Source: Paraburkholderia sp. BL21I4N1 (GTDB lineage: Bacteria > Pseudomonadota > Gammaproteobacteria > Burkholderiales > Burkholderiaceae). From it: a DNA stretch of 64,000 bases. Numbering within the stretch: the stretch's first letter is position 1; each line of letters begins with the position of its first letter. Made by a program: the position numbers and the translations under genes. Positions 25,919 to 35,508 of the stretch are shown one piece after another. The notes under the pieces are model-generated. The model saw nothing but the letters and a program-made list of their open reading frames with translations, was not told where the DNA came from and did not search any database. The stretch is from NCBI RefSeq assembly GCF_002973525.1, contig NZ_PVEN01000007.1:124001-188000 (forward strand), written 5' to 3'.

Positions 25919-26163
25919 ATAGCCGCGATTGCATGATCAACAATCCGATAAGCAGTGATTCTTTGCCCCAGTACGCCGTTTGTCCGCCTGCCGATATTCA
26001 GAAGCTGACCCGCGAGGCACGCGGTGCTTGCGGCAAACGCGGCCGACAGTCATTGGTCTCGTTCCGGGACGATGCGTCGACCGGCATGAAGTGACTGAAC
26101 TCGGACGAGAAACGAAAACGCAAAGGTTTTCTCCATAGCGGCAACCTGTTGGAGGCGGTCTTC

Positions 26164-28068
26164 ATGCTCCGTGGGAACACTAAAGTTACAGCGCCCATTG
26201 CCCGCTCAAAGCTGCTAACGCTGGGAAGCGCAGGCTTTGCGCTCGCCCTGATCCTGTCGGTTTTTATTTTTGCACGTGCGACGTACGGGGAATTCCGCTG
26301 GATCGCGCCTATTGCCGCAGCAGCAGTGAATCTTTGCATTGTCGCGATGGGTGCGTGGCTCACGGGCGCTCCCGCCAAGCAGACCGATCGCGTCGTCCAA
26401 GAACCCGGTACCGGCACGCGCAATGTCACGCGCCTTGTATTCTGGCGCCGGCAAGTTTCCCGTGCCTGCATGTGGCTGCGTGCCGTGTGCTGGTGGCCGT
26501 GGCTCGTTGTTCTGAGTGCCTCAGGTGCGCTGCTCCTATGCGCCGCTACCGGATTCATATTCGACCGACGACCTCTCGCTCAAAGCCCAAACGCGCGCAC
26601 GGTCATGACCGTAGGTTGTTGCATGGCACTCGCGCTTGCGCTCGCCACGCTTATCGTCGAGCGTGCGTTTGCGGCTCAGGTAACGCGTAACCGCGCGAAC
26701 CTATTGATCGCTGGAATGCTGCGGGCCCTGCTAATCGTCACACTCGTGGGCGCCGCATGCGCGGCGCTCGACGCATGGCAGGGTGTCGACGCGCGCTGGC
26801 TGGCAATTGTGGGCGCGTCGCTACCTGCTGCAATCGCATGCGAATTCTTGTTGCGGGTCGTGGCAAACTGGTTCACGCCGCCGGAAGTGGGCGCGGCGCC
26901 GCTCACCCCGGTCAGTAGCGCGATCGCTCGCTGGTTGACACGACCCCACGCAACGCCGGCCGAGCTGGGTGAGGCGCTGCATCGTCGCTATGGCATCGAC
27001 CTGCGGCAAAACTGGGTCATTAGCAGCACCGTGCGTCTGTTGCCCGGTGCGTGCGTTGCATTCGTGGCGGCCGCCTGGTTGTTGAGCGGCGTCAGCGTGT
27101 TGCAATCCGACCAACGCGCCGTCTACGAGCGCTTCGGCGCGGCCGTTTCCGTCTGGCAACCGGGCCTGCATGTGGGATTTCCGTGGCCGTTCGGCCATAC
27201 GCGGTTGCTTGAAAACGGTGCGGTCCATCAAATTGTTATCTCCAACATCGGTGGGGATGCGGGTGACGCACGCGCCGCAGCGCCGCTCGTGGCAGCAGAC
27301 GCTCGCACACCAGAACAGCTGGACCGCATGTGGGACGTCGCGCATCCCTGGGAGACAACACAGGTGATCGCGGGTGGAAAGGGGCATCAGCAGAACTTTG
27401 AAGTGGTGAACGCGGACGTGCGTATCGACTACCGGATTGGCCAGACCGACGCGGCGGCTCGAGCATCGCAATATCGCTTCAACGACGCGCCTTCGCTGAT
27501 CCGCTCGATAGGCAGTCGCGAAGTGCTTCGCTATCTCGCCTCGCATACGCTCGACGTGCTCGTCGAAACACGGCAGACCGTTATTGCCGACGCTATCCGT
27601 CAAGCGGTGGCGCAGCAACTCGATGCGCTCGGCAGCGGCATTGAAGTCCTGGCGGTGGTGCTCGAAAGCGTCCATCCGCCCGCGGGCGCCTCTGCCGCAT
27701 GGCATAACGTGCAGGCCTCGCAGATTCGCGCCGTGGCGAGCGTCGCACAGGCGCGTGGGCTGGCGGCCACGGTTGTCGGCAGCGCACGCGAATCGGCTAC
27801 CTCGGGCATCGATGCCGCCAGCGCCAGCGCGGCCGAAACGCTTTCGGCCGCGCGTGCCAGGCAAATCTCTTTCACCGCCGACATAGCCGCGCAAAGCGCC
27901 GGCGGCCAGGCTTTTCCGTTCGAGTACTACCTGCACGCCTTGCAGAAGGGTTTGCAGAGCGCGAACCTCACTGTCATCGACGACGGCCTCGTCGGTGGCC
28001 ACCGCGCGACGATCGATCTGCGCGCTTACAACGCAGGCGACGCGGCAGGTGCAAAGCGCCTCTATTGA
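26164..28068 (+). CDS. Polytopic SPFH-domain protein (HflK-like)
   Basis: A 634-residue protein with about seven predicted transmembrane helices in residues 15-320, followed by an SPFH/prohibitin domain starting VLQSDQRAVYERFGAAV and a C-terminal Ala/Arg/Gln-rich helix (about 520-590). HflK is normally about 400 residues with one helix, so the extra N-terminal membrane domain is unusual. SPFH proteins form ring assemblies that confine membrane proteases and other proteins. The start at 26164 has GGAGG 8 nt upstream. It is first of a run of three SPFH genes and a P-type ATPase. Confidence 0.85.
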   Translation: MLRGNTKVTAPIARSKLLTLGSAGFALALILSVFIFARATYGEFRWIAPIAAAAVNLCIVAMGAWLTGAPAKQTDRVVQEPGTGTRNVTRLVFWRRQVSRACMWLRAVCWWPWLVVLSASGALLLCAATGFIFDRRPLAQSPNARTVMTVGCCMALALALATLIVERAFAAQVTRNRANLLIAGMLRALLIVTLVGAACAALDAWQGVDARWLAIVGASLPAAIACEFLLRVVANWFTPPEVGAAPLTPVSSAIARWLTRPHATPAELGEALHRRYGIDLRQNWVISSTVRLLPGACVAFVAAAWLLSGVSVLQSDQRAVYERFGAAVSVWQPGLHVGFPWPFGHTRLLENGAVHQIVISNIGGDAGDARAAAPLVAADARTPEQLDRMWDVAHPWETTQVIAGGKGHQQNFEVVNADVRIDYRIGQTDAAARASQYRFNDAPSLIRSIGSREVLRYLASHTLDVLVETRQTVIADAIRQAVAQQLDALGSGIEVLAVVLESVHPPAGASAAWHNVQASQIRAVASVAQARGLAATVVGSARESATSGIDAASASAAETLSAARARQISFTADIAAQSAGGQAFPFEYYLHALQKGLQSANLTVIDDGLVGGHRATIDLRAYNAGDAAGAKRLY

Positions 28069-28124
28069 TCTCGCCGACAGCTCGTGTTTGCACGGCATCG
28101 TTTCATCAAAAAGCGGAGCAGATC

Positions 28125-29183
28125 TTGAGCGATTCACATCTTCATCTGCATGGAAGCCATGCGCGCCACGGCCACCACCATCATGGTCACGGGCACGGCG
28201 CGCAAGTTGGCGGGAGCAAACCGGGCGTGGTCTGGCGCGCCGGTCTCGCTTTGTTATGCGTGGTGATCGCGGCACTGGTAGCCAGCGCGGTACAGGTTCA
28301 CGAGGGTGAGGCCGCGGTGATCACGCGCTTTGGCGATCCGGTGCGCGTGGTGCTCGATCCAGGCCTCGCGTGGCGCTTACCTGCGCCGATCGAAACGGCG
28401 GTGCCCGTTGATTTGCGGTTGCACACGACATCGAGTGGGCTGCAGGATGTCGGCACGCGAGACGGGCTGCGCATTCTCGTTCAGGCCTACGTCGCCTGGC
28501 GCGTGCCGGGTGAAACGTCCGACGTGCGCCGCTTCGTGCGTGCGGTGCGCAACGAGCCCGACGAGGCAGCGCGGCAAATCCGTTCGTTGGTCGGCTCGGC
28601 ACTGCAAACCATCACATCGGGTTTCGATCTCGCTGAACTGGTCAACACCGACTCATCACAAATCAAATTGTGGGCGTTCGAGGATGAACTGCGCCGGCAA
28701 GTTGACGCGCAACTCTATGCTACCTACGGCGTACATGCCGTGCAGGTCGGCATTGAGCGGCTTACTCTGCCGGCGTCCACTCTTGCTGCTACCGTGGAAC
28801 GGATGCGCGCCGAACGCGAAACGGTCGCCGCGCAACGCACCGCCGAGGGCAAACGTGAGGCCGCGCAAATCCGCTCCGACGCCGACCGGGATGCGCGCAT
28901 CGTCATCGCCGACGCGGGCGCGAAGGCGGCGGAGATCGAGGCGCAATCGCGCCGCGATGCCGCTGCGATCTACGGCAAGAGCTACGCGGACAATCCACCG
29001 CTTTACACGATGCTCCGTTCACTCGACACACTGGCGGGTGTGGTCAACGGCAATACAAGCCTGATACTGCGCACGGATGCCGCACCGTTCCGTGCGCTCG
29101 TGCAGGGACCAGCGGGGCTCAACGCGACGAATGCCGTGGCGCGCGAAAGCCTGCCTTGCGCGCGGACGCGTTGTACACCATGA
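28125..29183 (+). CDS. SPFH-domain protein with His-rich cytoplasmic N-terminus (HflC/HflK-like)
   Basis: A 352-residue SPFH protein. The likely start is TTG at 28125, with GGAG 8 nt upstream; an earlier in-frame TTG (28065) overlaps the previous stop but has no ribosome site. Residues 5-24 contain 11 histidines in HLHLHGSHARHGHHHHGHGH, a probable metal-binding tail before the single helix (about 35-57). The SPFH domain begins VHEGEAAVITRFGDPV and ends in a charged coiled coil (MRAERETVAAQRTAEGKREA). A His-rich end is not a normal feature of HflC, and the metal ATPase in the same operon makes it notable. Confidence 0.83.
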   Translation: MSDSHLHLHGSHARHGHHHHGHGHGAQVGGSKPGVVWRAGLALLCVVIAALVASAVQVHEGEAAVITRFGDPVRVVLDPGLAWRLPAPIETAVPVDLRLHTTSSGLQDVGTRDGLRILVQAYVAWRVPGETSDVRRFVRAVRNEPDEAARQIRSLVGSALQTITSGFDLAELVNTDSSQIKLWAFEDELRRQVDAQLYATYGVHAVQVGIERLTLPASTLAATVERMRAERETVAAQRTAEGKREAAQIRSDADRDARIVIADAGAKAAEIEAQSRRDAAAIYGKSYADNPPLYTMLRSLDTLAGVVNGNTSLILRTDAAPFRALVQGPAGLNATNAVARESLPCARTRCTP

Positions 29184-30316
29184 GCAGCGTTCCGTTAGCC
29201 TCACGCGACCCGGCGATCGTGCAATCCGTGCGTGCGGTCTGGTGGTTTATCGTCGCTCTTGCCGCAGTCGCCGCGATCGTCTGGAGTTTTTCCAATGTTC
29301 AGCGCGTGCCGCCGGAAAGCCAGGCGGCAGTGATGCGTTTTGGCAGGGTCGTACGGATTCAGCGCGCGGGGCTGCTGCTGGCGTGGCCACGGCCGTTCGA
29401 ATCTGTCGCGTTGTTGCCGGGTCCGGCGCGCGTGCTCGAACAACCCATCGCGACCCTGATGCGCGATCCGCGTGCGCGAGCGCTCGATCCATCGCCGTCG
29501 ACATCGGCATCGTCCGGCGACACAACGCTGCCGTTCAACGATATGTCGTCGTGGGGCTTTCATGCGGACGCTGCCACGGGCACTAACGGCACGCCGCTTC
29601 CCGACGCGTTGGCTGGCTCCGGGTATGTGCTCACCGGTAACGTTGCCGTCGTACAGCTCGGCGCTACGCTTTTTTACCGGGTGAGTTCACCGGTCAACTA
29701 CGTATTGCAACGAGGGCTGCTCGCGCCGGCGCTGGAGCGCATCTCGGCGGCGGCGGTAGCAGAGGCGGCCGCTGCGCGCGATCTCGATGCGATCCTCGTC
29801 GGCCGCCCCGAACTGCTGGCCGGCGATGCGCAGATGGCCGCTCAGCGAGAACGGTTGCGCGACAATGTCGCGCGCGGAGTCGAACGACGCTTGCGCGTCC
29901 TGGAAGCGATGCGCGCAGGCCTCGGCATAGAGGTCGTGCGGGTCGACCTGACAGCGAACGTGCCCGGCGCAGCCGTCGACGCATTCAACTCGGTGCTGAG
30001 TTCGTTGCAAACGGCCGAGCGTAATACGGCCGACGCACGTACCGCGGCGGAGACGACACGTCAGACGGCCCAACAGCGCGCCGACGAAATCATTCAGCAA
30101 GCCACTGCGAGCGCGACGGAGCGAACCTCTACGGCGCAGTCTGAAACGCAGACGATCCAGCAACTTGAAGCGGCCCTGCATGCGGGCAGTGACGGCGGAT
30201 TGCTGGCCCGCACCTATCGGGAGCGCATCGCGCAGATTCTCTCGAAGGCGGGCCACGTCACCACGATCGACCCTTATGACACATCGAGTCTTGTTCTTCC
30301 GGGGAAGGCACCGTGA
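29180..30316 (+). CDS. Third SPFH-domain protein of the operon (HflK/HflC-like)
   Basis: A 378-residue protein with one N-terminal helix (VWWFIVALAAVAAIVWSF, about residues 20-38) and an SPFH domain (VPPESQAAVMRFGRVVRIQ). A long insertion of about 65 residues (PRARALDPS to PDALAGSG) interrupts the N-terminal part of the domain. The C-terminal half is a coiled coil rich in Ala, Thr and Gln (about 275-340). The ATG overlaps the preceding stop (ATGA). Together with the two previous proteins it could form a heteromeric ring. The neighbouring ATPase gene overlaps its own stop. Confidence 0.83.
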   Translation: MSSVPLASRDPAIVQSVRAVWWFIVALAAVAAIVWSFSNVQRVPPESQAAVMRFGRVVRIQRAGLLLAWPRPFESVALLPGPARVLEQPIATLMRDPRARALDPSPSTSASSGDTTLPFNDMSSWGFHADAATGTNGTPLPDALAGSGYVLTGNVAVVQLGATLFYRVSSPVNYVLQRGLLAPALERISAAAVAEAAAARDLDAILVGRPELLAGDAQMAAQRERLRDNVARGVERRLRVLEAMRAGLGIEVVRVDLTANVPGAAVDAFNSVLSSLQTAERNTADARTAAETTRQTAQQRADEIIQQATASATERTSTAQSETQTIQQLEAALHAGSDGGLLARTYRERIAQILSKAGHVTTIDPYDTSSLVLPGKAP

Positions 30317-32373
30317 GCACCCACGCAGAGTCCATCGGTCGTGCAGGTCTTGGACAAGCCGAGCGCGCAGCCCCAGCGGCCGCGCCGATCGTCCCGGAGA
30401 ACCTGCCTGGCATCGCGCTCGCGCCGGCGGAGCGCCGCGCGATCACATGCCGCATTGCGCTGGCGCTCGGCGCGGGCGGTTTGCTGTTGTTGTCTTTTGG
30501 CTGGCGGGCCGTGCCGGCGCAGGGCACGGTACTGCCAGACGTGCTCGCCGGCCTCGCGTCGCTGATCGTCGCCGGGCCGGTGTTTTCGAGCGCGTGGTGC
30601 AGCCTGCGCGCGCCGAGCCTGCACGGCGTGACCGATCGTCTGATCGCGCTCGCGATGCTCGCGGCGTGGGCCACGGGCGACATGACGACCGCCGCGCTCC
30701 TGCCTATCGTCATGACCTTCGGCCACGCGCTCGAGGAACGGAGCGTGCTCGGTTCACAGGAAGCGATCCAGGCGCTCGCCAGGCTGGCGGCTACCACGGC
30801 GCGCCGGCTCCGGGCTGACGGGTCCATCGATGCGGTAGCTGCCGAGGCGCTCGCGCGCGGCGATCTGCTCGAAGTCCCGGCGGGCGCGCGCATTCCCGCC
30901 GACGGCGTGGTGAAGACCGGGCGCTCCGCCGTGGACAACAGCCCGATTACGGGCGAATCGCTGCCACATGAAGTCGGTGCAGGCGCAATCGTCTATGGCG
31001 GTGCGATGAATCTCGATGGCGTGCTACGCATCGAGGTGACGCAGGTGGGCGAACAGTCGACGCTCGGGCGAATCGTCGAGTTGCTCGAACACGCGGAGCG
31101 CGTGAAACCGCCCGTCACCGAAGCGCTGGAACGCTACATGGGCGGCTACCTCGCGCTCGTGCTCGTGGTTGCCGCGCTCGTCTGGTTCGTTAGCTCCAAC
31201 GCGTCGACGATGCTGGCGGTGATCGTGGCGGCCTGTCCCTGCGCGCTCGTGCTGGCCGCACCGGCAACCGCCATTGCGGGCATTGCGCTTGGCGCGCGCC
31301 ACGGCCTGCTACTGCGCAACGCGGCCTTTCTCGACCGTGTCGCGGATCTCGATTCCCTCGTGATCGACAAGACCGGCACGCTCACGCACGGCGTTCTCCG
31401 TGTCGTGCACTTGACCCTGGAACCGGATGCGAATGAAGCGCGTGTGCTCGCGCTGGCCGCGACGCTCTGCGCGGGCAGTACGCATCCGGTCAGTCGTGCC
31501 GTACGGCGCTACGCGGCAGAACGCGGCCATCGCGCCAACGGCGAGGACGCGGTGCGCGAGTTGCCCGGGCGCGGCGTGGTTGCAGACGTACCGGACGGCT
31601 GCGCTGTACTCGGTAACCCGACGCTGCTGGCCGAACACGCACCGGGCATCACCGTGCCGCCCGCGCAACACGACGGGCCTCTCGCTGGGCTCATGCTCGC
31701 GGGTCGGCCGCTAGCGTGGTTCGCCTTTGCCGACACGCTGCGCCCAGACGCAGCGGAGGCGCTCGCCGAAATGCGTGCGCTTGGCTTCGCGCAACAGACG
31801 CTGCTCACCGGCGACCGGGAAGGCGTGGCGCAAAAAGTTGCGGCACAACTCGGTATCGATCGCGTAATCGCCGACGCTCTGCCGCAGGACAAGCTCGCCT
31901 TCGTCGAACAGGAACTGGCCGACGGTCGCCACCCGCTGGTCGTGGGCGATGGCGTGAACGATGTGCTCGCCATCAAGGCGGGCGCCACCAGCATTGCGAT
32001 CGGCGGCCGCGGCGTGGATATCGCCGTCGCTTCCGCGGACGTGGTGCTGCTTGGCGACGATCTGCGCCGCTTGCCGGCCTGCGTGAAGCTCGGCCGTCGC
32101 TGCCGCCGTACAGCGGCGATCAATGCAGGAATTGGCGTGGCGTGGACCGGAGCGGTGATAGCCGTCGCGGCGCTGGGCGTGCTGGACGCGGTGTGGGTCG
32201 CCGTGTTGCACAACATCGGCACGCTCGTCGTGCTCGCCAACGCCGGACGTCTATTGCGCGTTGCCGAGCCGGGTTTTGGGCACGCGCCTTTGTCGGCAGA
32301 GCGCAACGATAGCGGCGACACGCAGCCGACGCGAGTTGCGCAGGAGGGCCATTCGCCACAGACATCCGTTTGA
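30313..32373 (+). CDS. P1B-type heavy-metal transporting ATPase
   Basis: A 686-residue cation pump. Visible motifs are the TGE actuator loop (213-215), the intramembrane CPC (308-310), the phosphorylation site D352 in DKTGTLT, the STHPVSRA HP motif and the hinge GDGVNDVLA. There is no N-terminal metal-binding domain. The last helices contain HNIGTLVVLANAGRL where zinc pumps usually have HDG, so the metal (Zn, Cu, Cd or another) is uncertain. Translation starts with GTG overlapping the previous stop (GTGA). Tight coupling with three SPFH proteins, one His-rich, is unusual and suggests a membrane assembly around the pump. Confidence 0.9.
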   Translation: MSTHAESIGRAGLGQAERAAPAAAPIVPENLPGIALAPAERRAITCRIALALGAGGLLLLSFGWRAVPAQGTVLPDVLAGLASLIVAGPVFSSAWCSLRAPSLHGVTDRLIALAMLAAWATGDMTTAALLPIVMTFGHALEERSVLGSQEAIQALARLAATTARRLRADGSIDAVAAEALARGDLLEVPAGARIPADGVVKTGRSAVDNSPITGESLPHEVGAGAIVYGGAMNLDGVLRIEVTQVGEQSTLGRIVELLEHAERVKPPVTEALERYMGGYLALVLVVAALVWFVSSNASTMLAVIVAACPCALVLAAPATAIAGIALGARHGLLLRNAAFLDRVADLDSLVIDKTGTLTHGVLRVVHLTLEPDANEARVLALAATLCAGSTHPVSRAVRRYAAERGHRANGEDAVRELPGRGVVADVPDGCAVLGNPTLLAEHAPGITVPPAQHDGPLAGLMLAGRPLAWFAFADTLRPDAAEALAEMRALGFAQQTLLTGDREGVAQKVAAQLGIDRVIADALPQDKLAFVEQELADGRHPLVVGDGVNDVLAIKAGATSIAIGGRGVDIAVASADVVLLGDDLRRLPACVKLGRRCRRTAAINAGIGVAWTGAVIAVAALGVLDAVWVAVLHNIGTLVVLANAGRLLRVAEPGFGHAPLSAERNDSGDTQPTRVAQEGHSPQTSV

Positions 32374-32439
32374 GATTCGTTGTTGGAATGACGCGAAAAA
32401 ACGCCGTTGAGCACCAGCCATCACCACGTGAGGATGTCC

Positions 32440-34407
32440 ATGAAAATCCGCTTTCTTTTGCCCCTTGTCGCAGTCCCGCTGTGCTTCGGCGCGACGCTGG
32501 CGGCTGAATCCACCAAAGACGCAACGCCTGCCACGCAACAGGCCAACGCAGACCTGCTCAAGACGCTGCCAATGAGCGACCGCCAGGACTATGCGGATGC
32601 GCAGCGCGGCTTTATCGCGACGTTGCCCGATATCAACGTCAGGACACCCGATGGCAAGACCGTCTGGACCCTGAACGGCTACCAGTTCCTGCAAGGTCAG
32701 GACGCACCGGCGAGCATCAATCCGAGTTTGTATCGCAACTCGCAGTTGAACATGAACAATGGCCTGTTCAAGGTCACCGACGGGATTTACCAGATCCGCG
32801 GTTTCGATCTGTCCGACATGACGATTGTTGAAAGCAACAACGGCATCATCGTGATCGATCCGCTGATTTCGACTGAAGTGGCGAAGGCGGGTCTCGACCT
32901 GTATTACCAGCATCGGCCCAAAAAGCCCGTGGTGGCCGTGATCTACACGCACAGTCACATCGATCACTACGGCGGGGTGAAGGGCGTGGTGAGCGAAGCC
33001 GACGTGAAGGCGGGCAAAGTAAAAATCTTCGCCCCGGATGGTTTTCTCGAAGAAGCCGTGAGCGAGAACGTCTTCGCGGGCAACGCCATGAGCCGCCGTG
33101 CGATCTACATGTATGGCTCGCTGCTGCCTCGCGGTCCTCAGGGGCAGGTGGACGGCGGCCTTGGCAAGACGACTTCGAACGGAACGGTGACGCTCATTCC
33201 GCCAACGGACATCATCAGGAAGACCGGTGAAAAACGCACCATCGACGGTATCGACGTTGTGTTCCAGATGGCACCCGGCACCGAAGCGCCTGCGGAAATG
33301 CTGTTCTATTTCCCCAGGTACCACGCGCTGTGCGCGGCCGAAGACGCCACGCATACGCTGCATAACCTCTATACGCTACGTGGTGCGCAGGTCCGCGATG
33401 CCAACAAATGGTGGCAGGCGCTCAACACCACGATCGACATGTTTGGCGCCGACATCCAGGTCGTTTTCGCATCGCACCACTGGCCGACGTGGGACAACGC
33501 GCATGTCAACGACTATCTGGCGAAGCAGCGCGATACCTACAAATTCATCCACGACCAGTCGCTGCGGCTTCTCAACATGGGCTATACGATGGACGAGATC
33601 GGCGACATGGTGAAACTGCCACCGAGCCTCGACAAGGAATGGTACAACCACGGCTATTACGGTACGGTCGTACACGATGCGAAGGCGGTCTACCAGCGGT
33701 ATATGGGCTGGTATAGCGGCAATCCCGCGGACCTGCACCCGCTGCCTCCGGTGGATAGCGCGAAGCGTACGATGGATTTCATGGGCGGCGTCCCCGCCGT
33801 CACCAGGAAAGCGCGCGACGCATACGCCAAGGGCGATTACCGTTGGGTGGCGCAAGTCATGAACATGGCCGTGTACGCCGAGCCGAACAACCAGGAAGCG
33901 AAAAACCTGGAGGCGGATGCGCTCGAGCAGTTGGGGTATCAATCCGAATCGGGTCCGTGGCGCGATGTCTATCTGATGGGCGCATACGAGTTGCGCAATG
34001 GCATTCCAAAGGTGCCTGCCGTGCAGACCGCGAGCCCGGACACGATCCGCGCGATGACGCCTGAAATGGCTCTGGAATTCCTCTCGATGCATATCGACGG
34101 CGACAAGGCCGACGGCAAGGCCATTTCCGTCAATTGGATTTTCCCGGACATCAATAAGCAATACGCGGTGCGACTGGAGAATTCGGTGCTCGTTTATAAC
34201 GAAGGCAAACCGATCCAGAACGCCGACGTGACGCTGACCCTGCCAAAATCGAGTCTGGACAACATCATGCTGCACACGACGAATCTGGATAAGGAAGTGG
34301 AGGCGGGGCGCGCAAAAGTGGAGGGCGATCGCGGCAAGATAACGGAACTGCTTTCGCTGACCGACAGCTTCAATCCGCTGTTCCCGATTGTGACGCCACG
34401 ACCTTAG
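32440..34407 (+). CDS. Exported alkylsulfatase, metallo-beta-lactamase superfamily (SdsA/BDS1-like)
   Basis: A 655-residue type III sulfatase that hydrolyses linear alkyl sulfates, such as sodium dodecyl sulfate, to alcohol and sulfate with two zinc ions. It has a signal peptide (MKIRFLLPLVAVPLCFGATLA), so it acts in the periplasm or outside. Metal-binding residues are H171, H173, D175 and H176 in THSHIDHYGG. The following helical dimerisation and C-terminal SCP2-like domains complete the family layout, and length agrees with SdsA1. The ATG at 32440 has GTGAGG 6 nt upstream. It sits 66 nt after the ATPase gene and may be cotranscribed. Confidence 0.92.
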   Translation: MKIRFLLPLVAVPLCFGATLAAESTKDATPATQQANADLLKTLPMSDRQDYADAQRGFIATLPDINVRTPDGKTVWTLNGYQFLQGQDAPASINPSLYRNSQLNMNNGLFKVTDGIYQIRGFDLSDMTIVESNNGIIVIDPLISTEVAKAGLDLYYQHRPKKPVVAVIYTHSHIDHYGGVKGVVSEADVKAGKVKIFAPDGFLEEAVSENVFAGNAMSRRAIYMYGSLLPRGPQGQVDGGLGKTTSNGTVTLIPPTDIIRKTGEKRTIDGIDVVFQMAPGTEAPAEMLFYFPRYHALCAAEDATHTLHNLYTLRGAQVRDANKWWQALNTTIDMFGADIQVVFASHHWPTWDNAHVNDYLAKQRDTYKFIHDQSLRLLNMGYTMDEIGDMVKLPPSLDKEWYNHGYYGTVVHDAKAVYQRYMGWYSGNPADLHPLPPVDSAKRTMDFMGGVPAVTRKARDAYAKGDYRWVAQVMNMAVYAEPNNQEAKNLEADALEQLGYQSESGPWRDVYLMGAYELRNGIPKVPAVQTASPDTIRAMTPEMALEFLSMHIDGDKADGKAISVNWIFPDINKQYAVRLENSVLVYNEGKPIQNADVTLTLPKSSLDNIMLHTTNLDKEVEAGRAKVEGDRGKITELLSLTDSFNPLFPIVTPRP

Positions 34408-34489
34408 GCCTGATGTCCTGAGTGCGGCTGGTGCGGCGACCTGCGATTTCACGCGCCGTCCAGCCGGTCCTCTGGTTTAGGGAAAGCGC

Positions 34490-35500
34490 ATGTTGAAGAG
34501 ATCAAACGGTGTCTGTCGATACGGCCTTGGCCTAAGCACTTCAAAGCTCAAGCGCGCAGTGGCGTTCGCATTGTTGTTCGCTGCGAGTCAGTGTCTCATG
34601 CCGGGCAATACCCTCGCGCAAAGCGCCTCCACTTTCACTGGTCCGGATGTGCAGCGTCGCGCGAATCAGGTGTTGGCGCTGTTGTCGTTTACTGTCACGC
34701 CCGATCTTTCGGCGAGTACGCTTGGGATCCGTAACGGCGCAACCGGCAATCCGTCGCTGAATATGACCCAGTTCGGCGGCGGCTTTACGTTAAGCCCGAA
34801 TTTCCCGCTTTATCTCGAGGGCGCGCTGGGCGGCTCGTGCTACGATCCCACGTTTCTCGTTTCGGACGGGCAGACACAGCGGGCGCTGCCTACGCGATGG
34901 ACCAACGTGGCCGCGACGGGCGGAATCGGTTGGGACTTTCCTCTGAACGAGAAGAAAGATCTGATCATCCGCCCGATCTTCAATTTCTCTCTGGGTGAAG
35001 TGCTGAGCGATGCAAGCGCCGCGCAGTTTCTCGTCAATCACAAGACCGACCGCAACATAGATTTTATCCGCGACGGTTCGCTCAGCGCCTATGGTCTGGG
35101 CGGATCACTGATGGTCGGCTGGTATCCGCGTCAGGAGCCGTATGAATTCGATCTGGAGCTGCGCTATACGGATATTTATCTGCAGAGCTTCGGTTCTTCC
35201 AGCGCGGTGCGAGGTTCGGCCAATGCGGAGTCAACCAACCTCTATGCGCGCTGGCGCGCACCGACAGGATTGCTGGTATTGCATCGTCCTCTGCGGTACG
35301 TGCTGGAACTGTCGCATTCCACCTATCTGGGCAGCCAGGCAAACATTCTCGGTTTCAATCAGCTGACTTCGCTGGGGGCCGGCATCGAAATCGATACCGG
35401 CGCCGTGACGAAACTCTTTTCACGCCTGCGGTTCGTAGCCCGCTATGCGTTCGGTAAGGACATTACGGGTGCGTCGCTCGGGATCGCACTGAGCTTTTGA
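34490..35500 (+). CDS. Outer-membrane beta-barrel protein, autotransporter-barrel-like
   Basis: A 336-residue exported protein. After an N-terminal signal region (hydrophobic core AVAFALLFAASQCL, cleavage near TLAQS) the sequence alternates polar and hydrophobic strands with aromatic girdle residues and ends LGIALSF, with the C-terminal Phe typical of outer-membrane barrels. Overall size and strand pattern resemble solitary autotransporter barrel proteins without a passenger domain; this assignment is by pattern only. It lies 82 nt behind the alkylsulfatase on the same strand, so it may admit sulfate esters or detergents. The convergent DUF202 gene ends 8 nt away. Confidence 0.7.
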   Translation: MLKRSNGVCRYGLGLSTSKLKRAVAFALLFAASQCLMPGNTLAQSASTFTGPDVQRRANQVLALLSFTVTPDLSASTLGIRNGATGNPSLNMTQFGGGFTLSPNFPLYLEGALGGSCYDPTFLVSDGQTQRALPTRWTNVAATGGIGWDFPLNEKKDLIIRPIFNFSLGEVLSDASAAQFLVNHKTDRNIDFIRDGSLSAYGLGGSLMVGWYPRQEPYEFDLELRYTDIYLQSFGSSSAVRGSANAESTNLYARWRAPTGLLVLHRPLRYVLELSHSTYLGSQANILGFNQLTSLGAGIEIDTGAVTKLFSRLRFVARYAFGKDITGASLGIALSF

Positions 35501-35508
35501 AACGGCAT

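Noticed and set aside
25876..26094. Plus-strand 72-codon frame in the divergent spacer
   Set aside because: Overlaps motif copy B, no ribosome site, no recognisable product.
26821..28275. 484-codon minus-strand frame opposite the first SPFH gene
   Set aside because: Shadow of a gene with clear SPFH and membrane segments; product His/Arg-rich without motifs.
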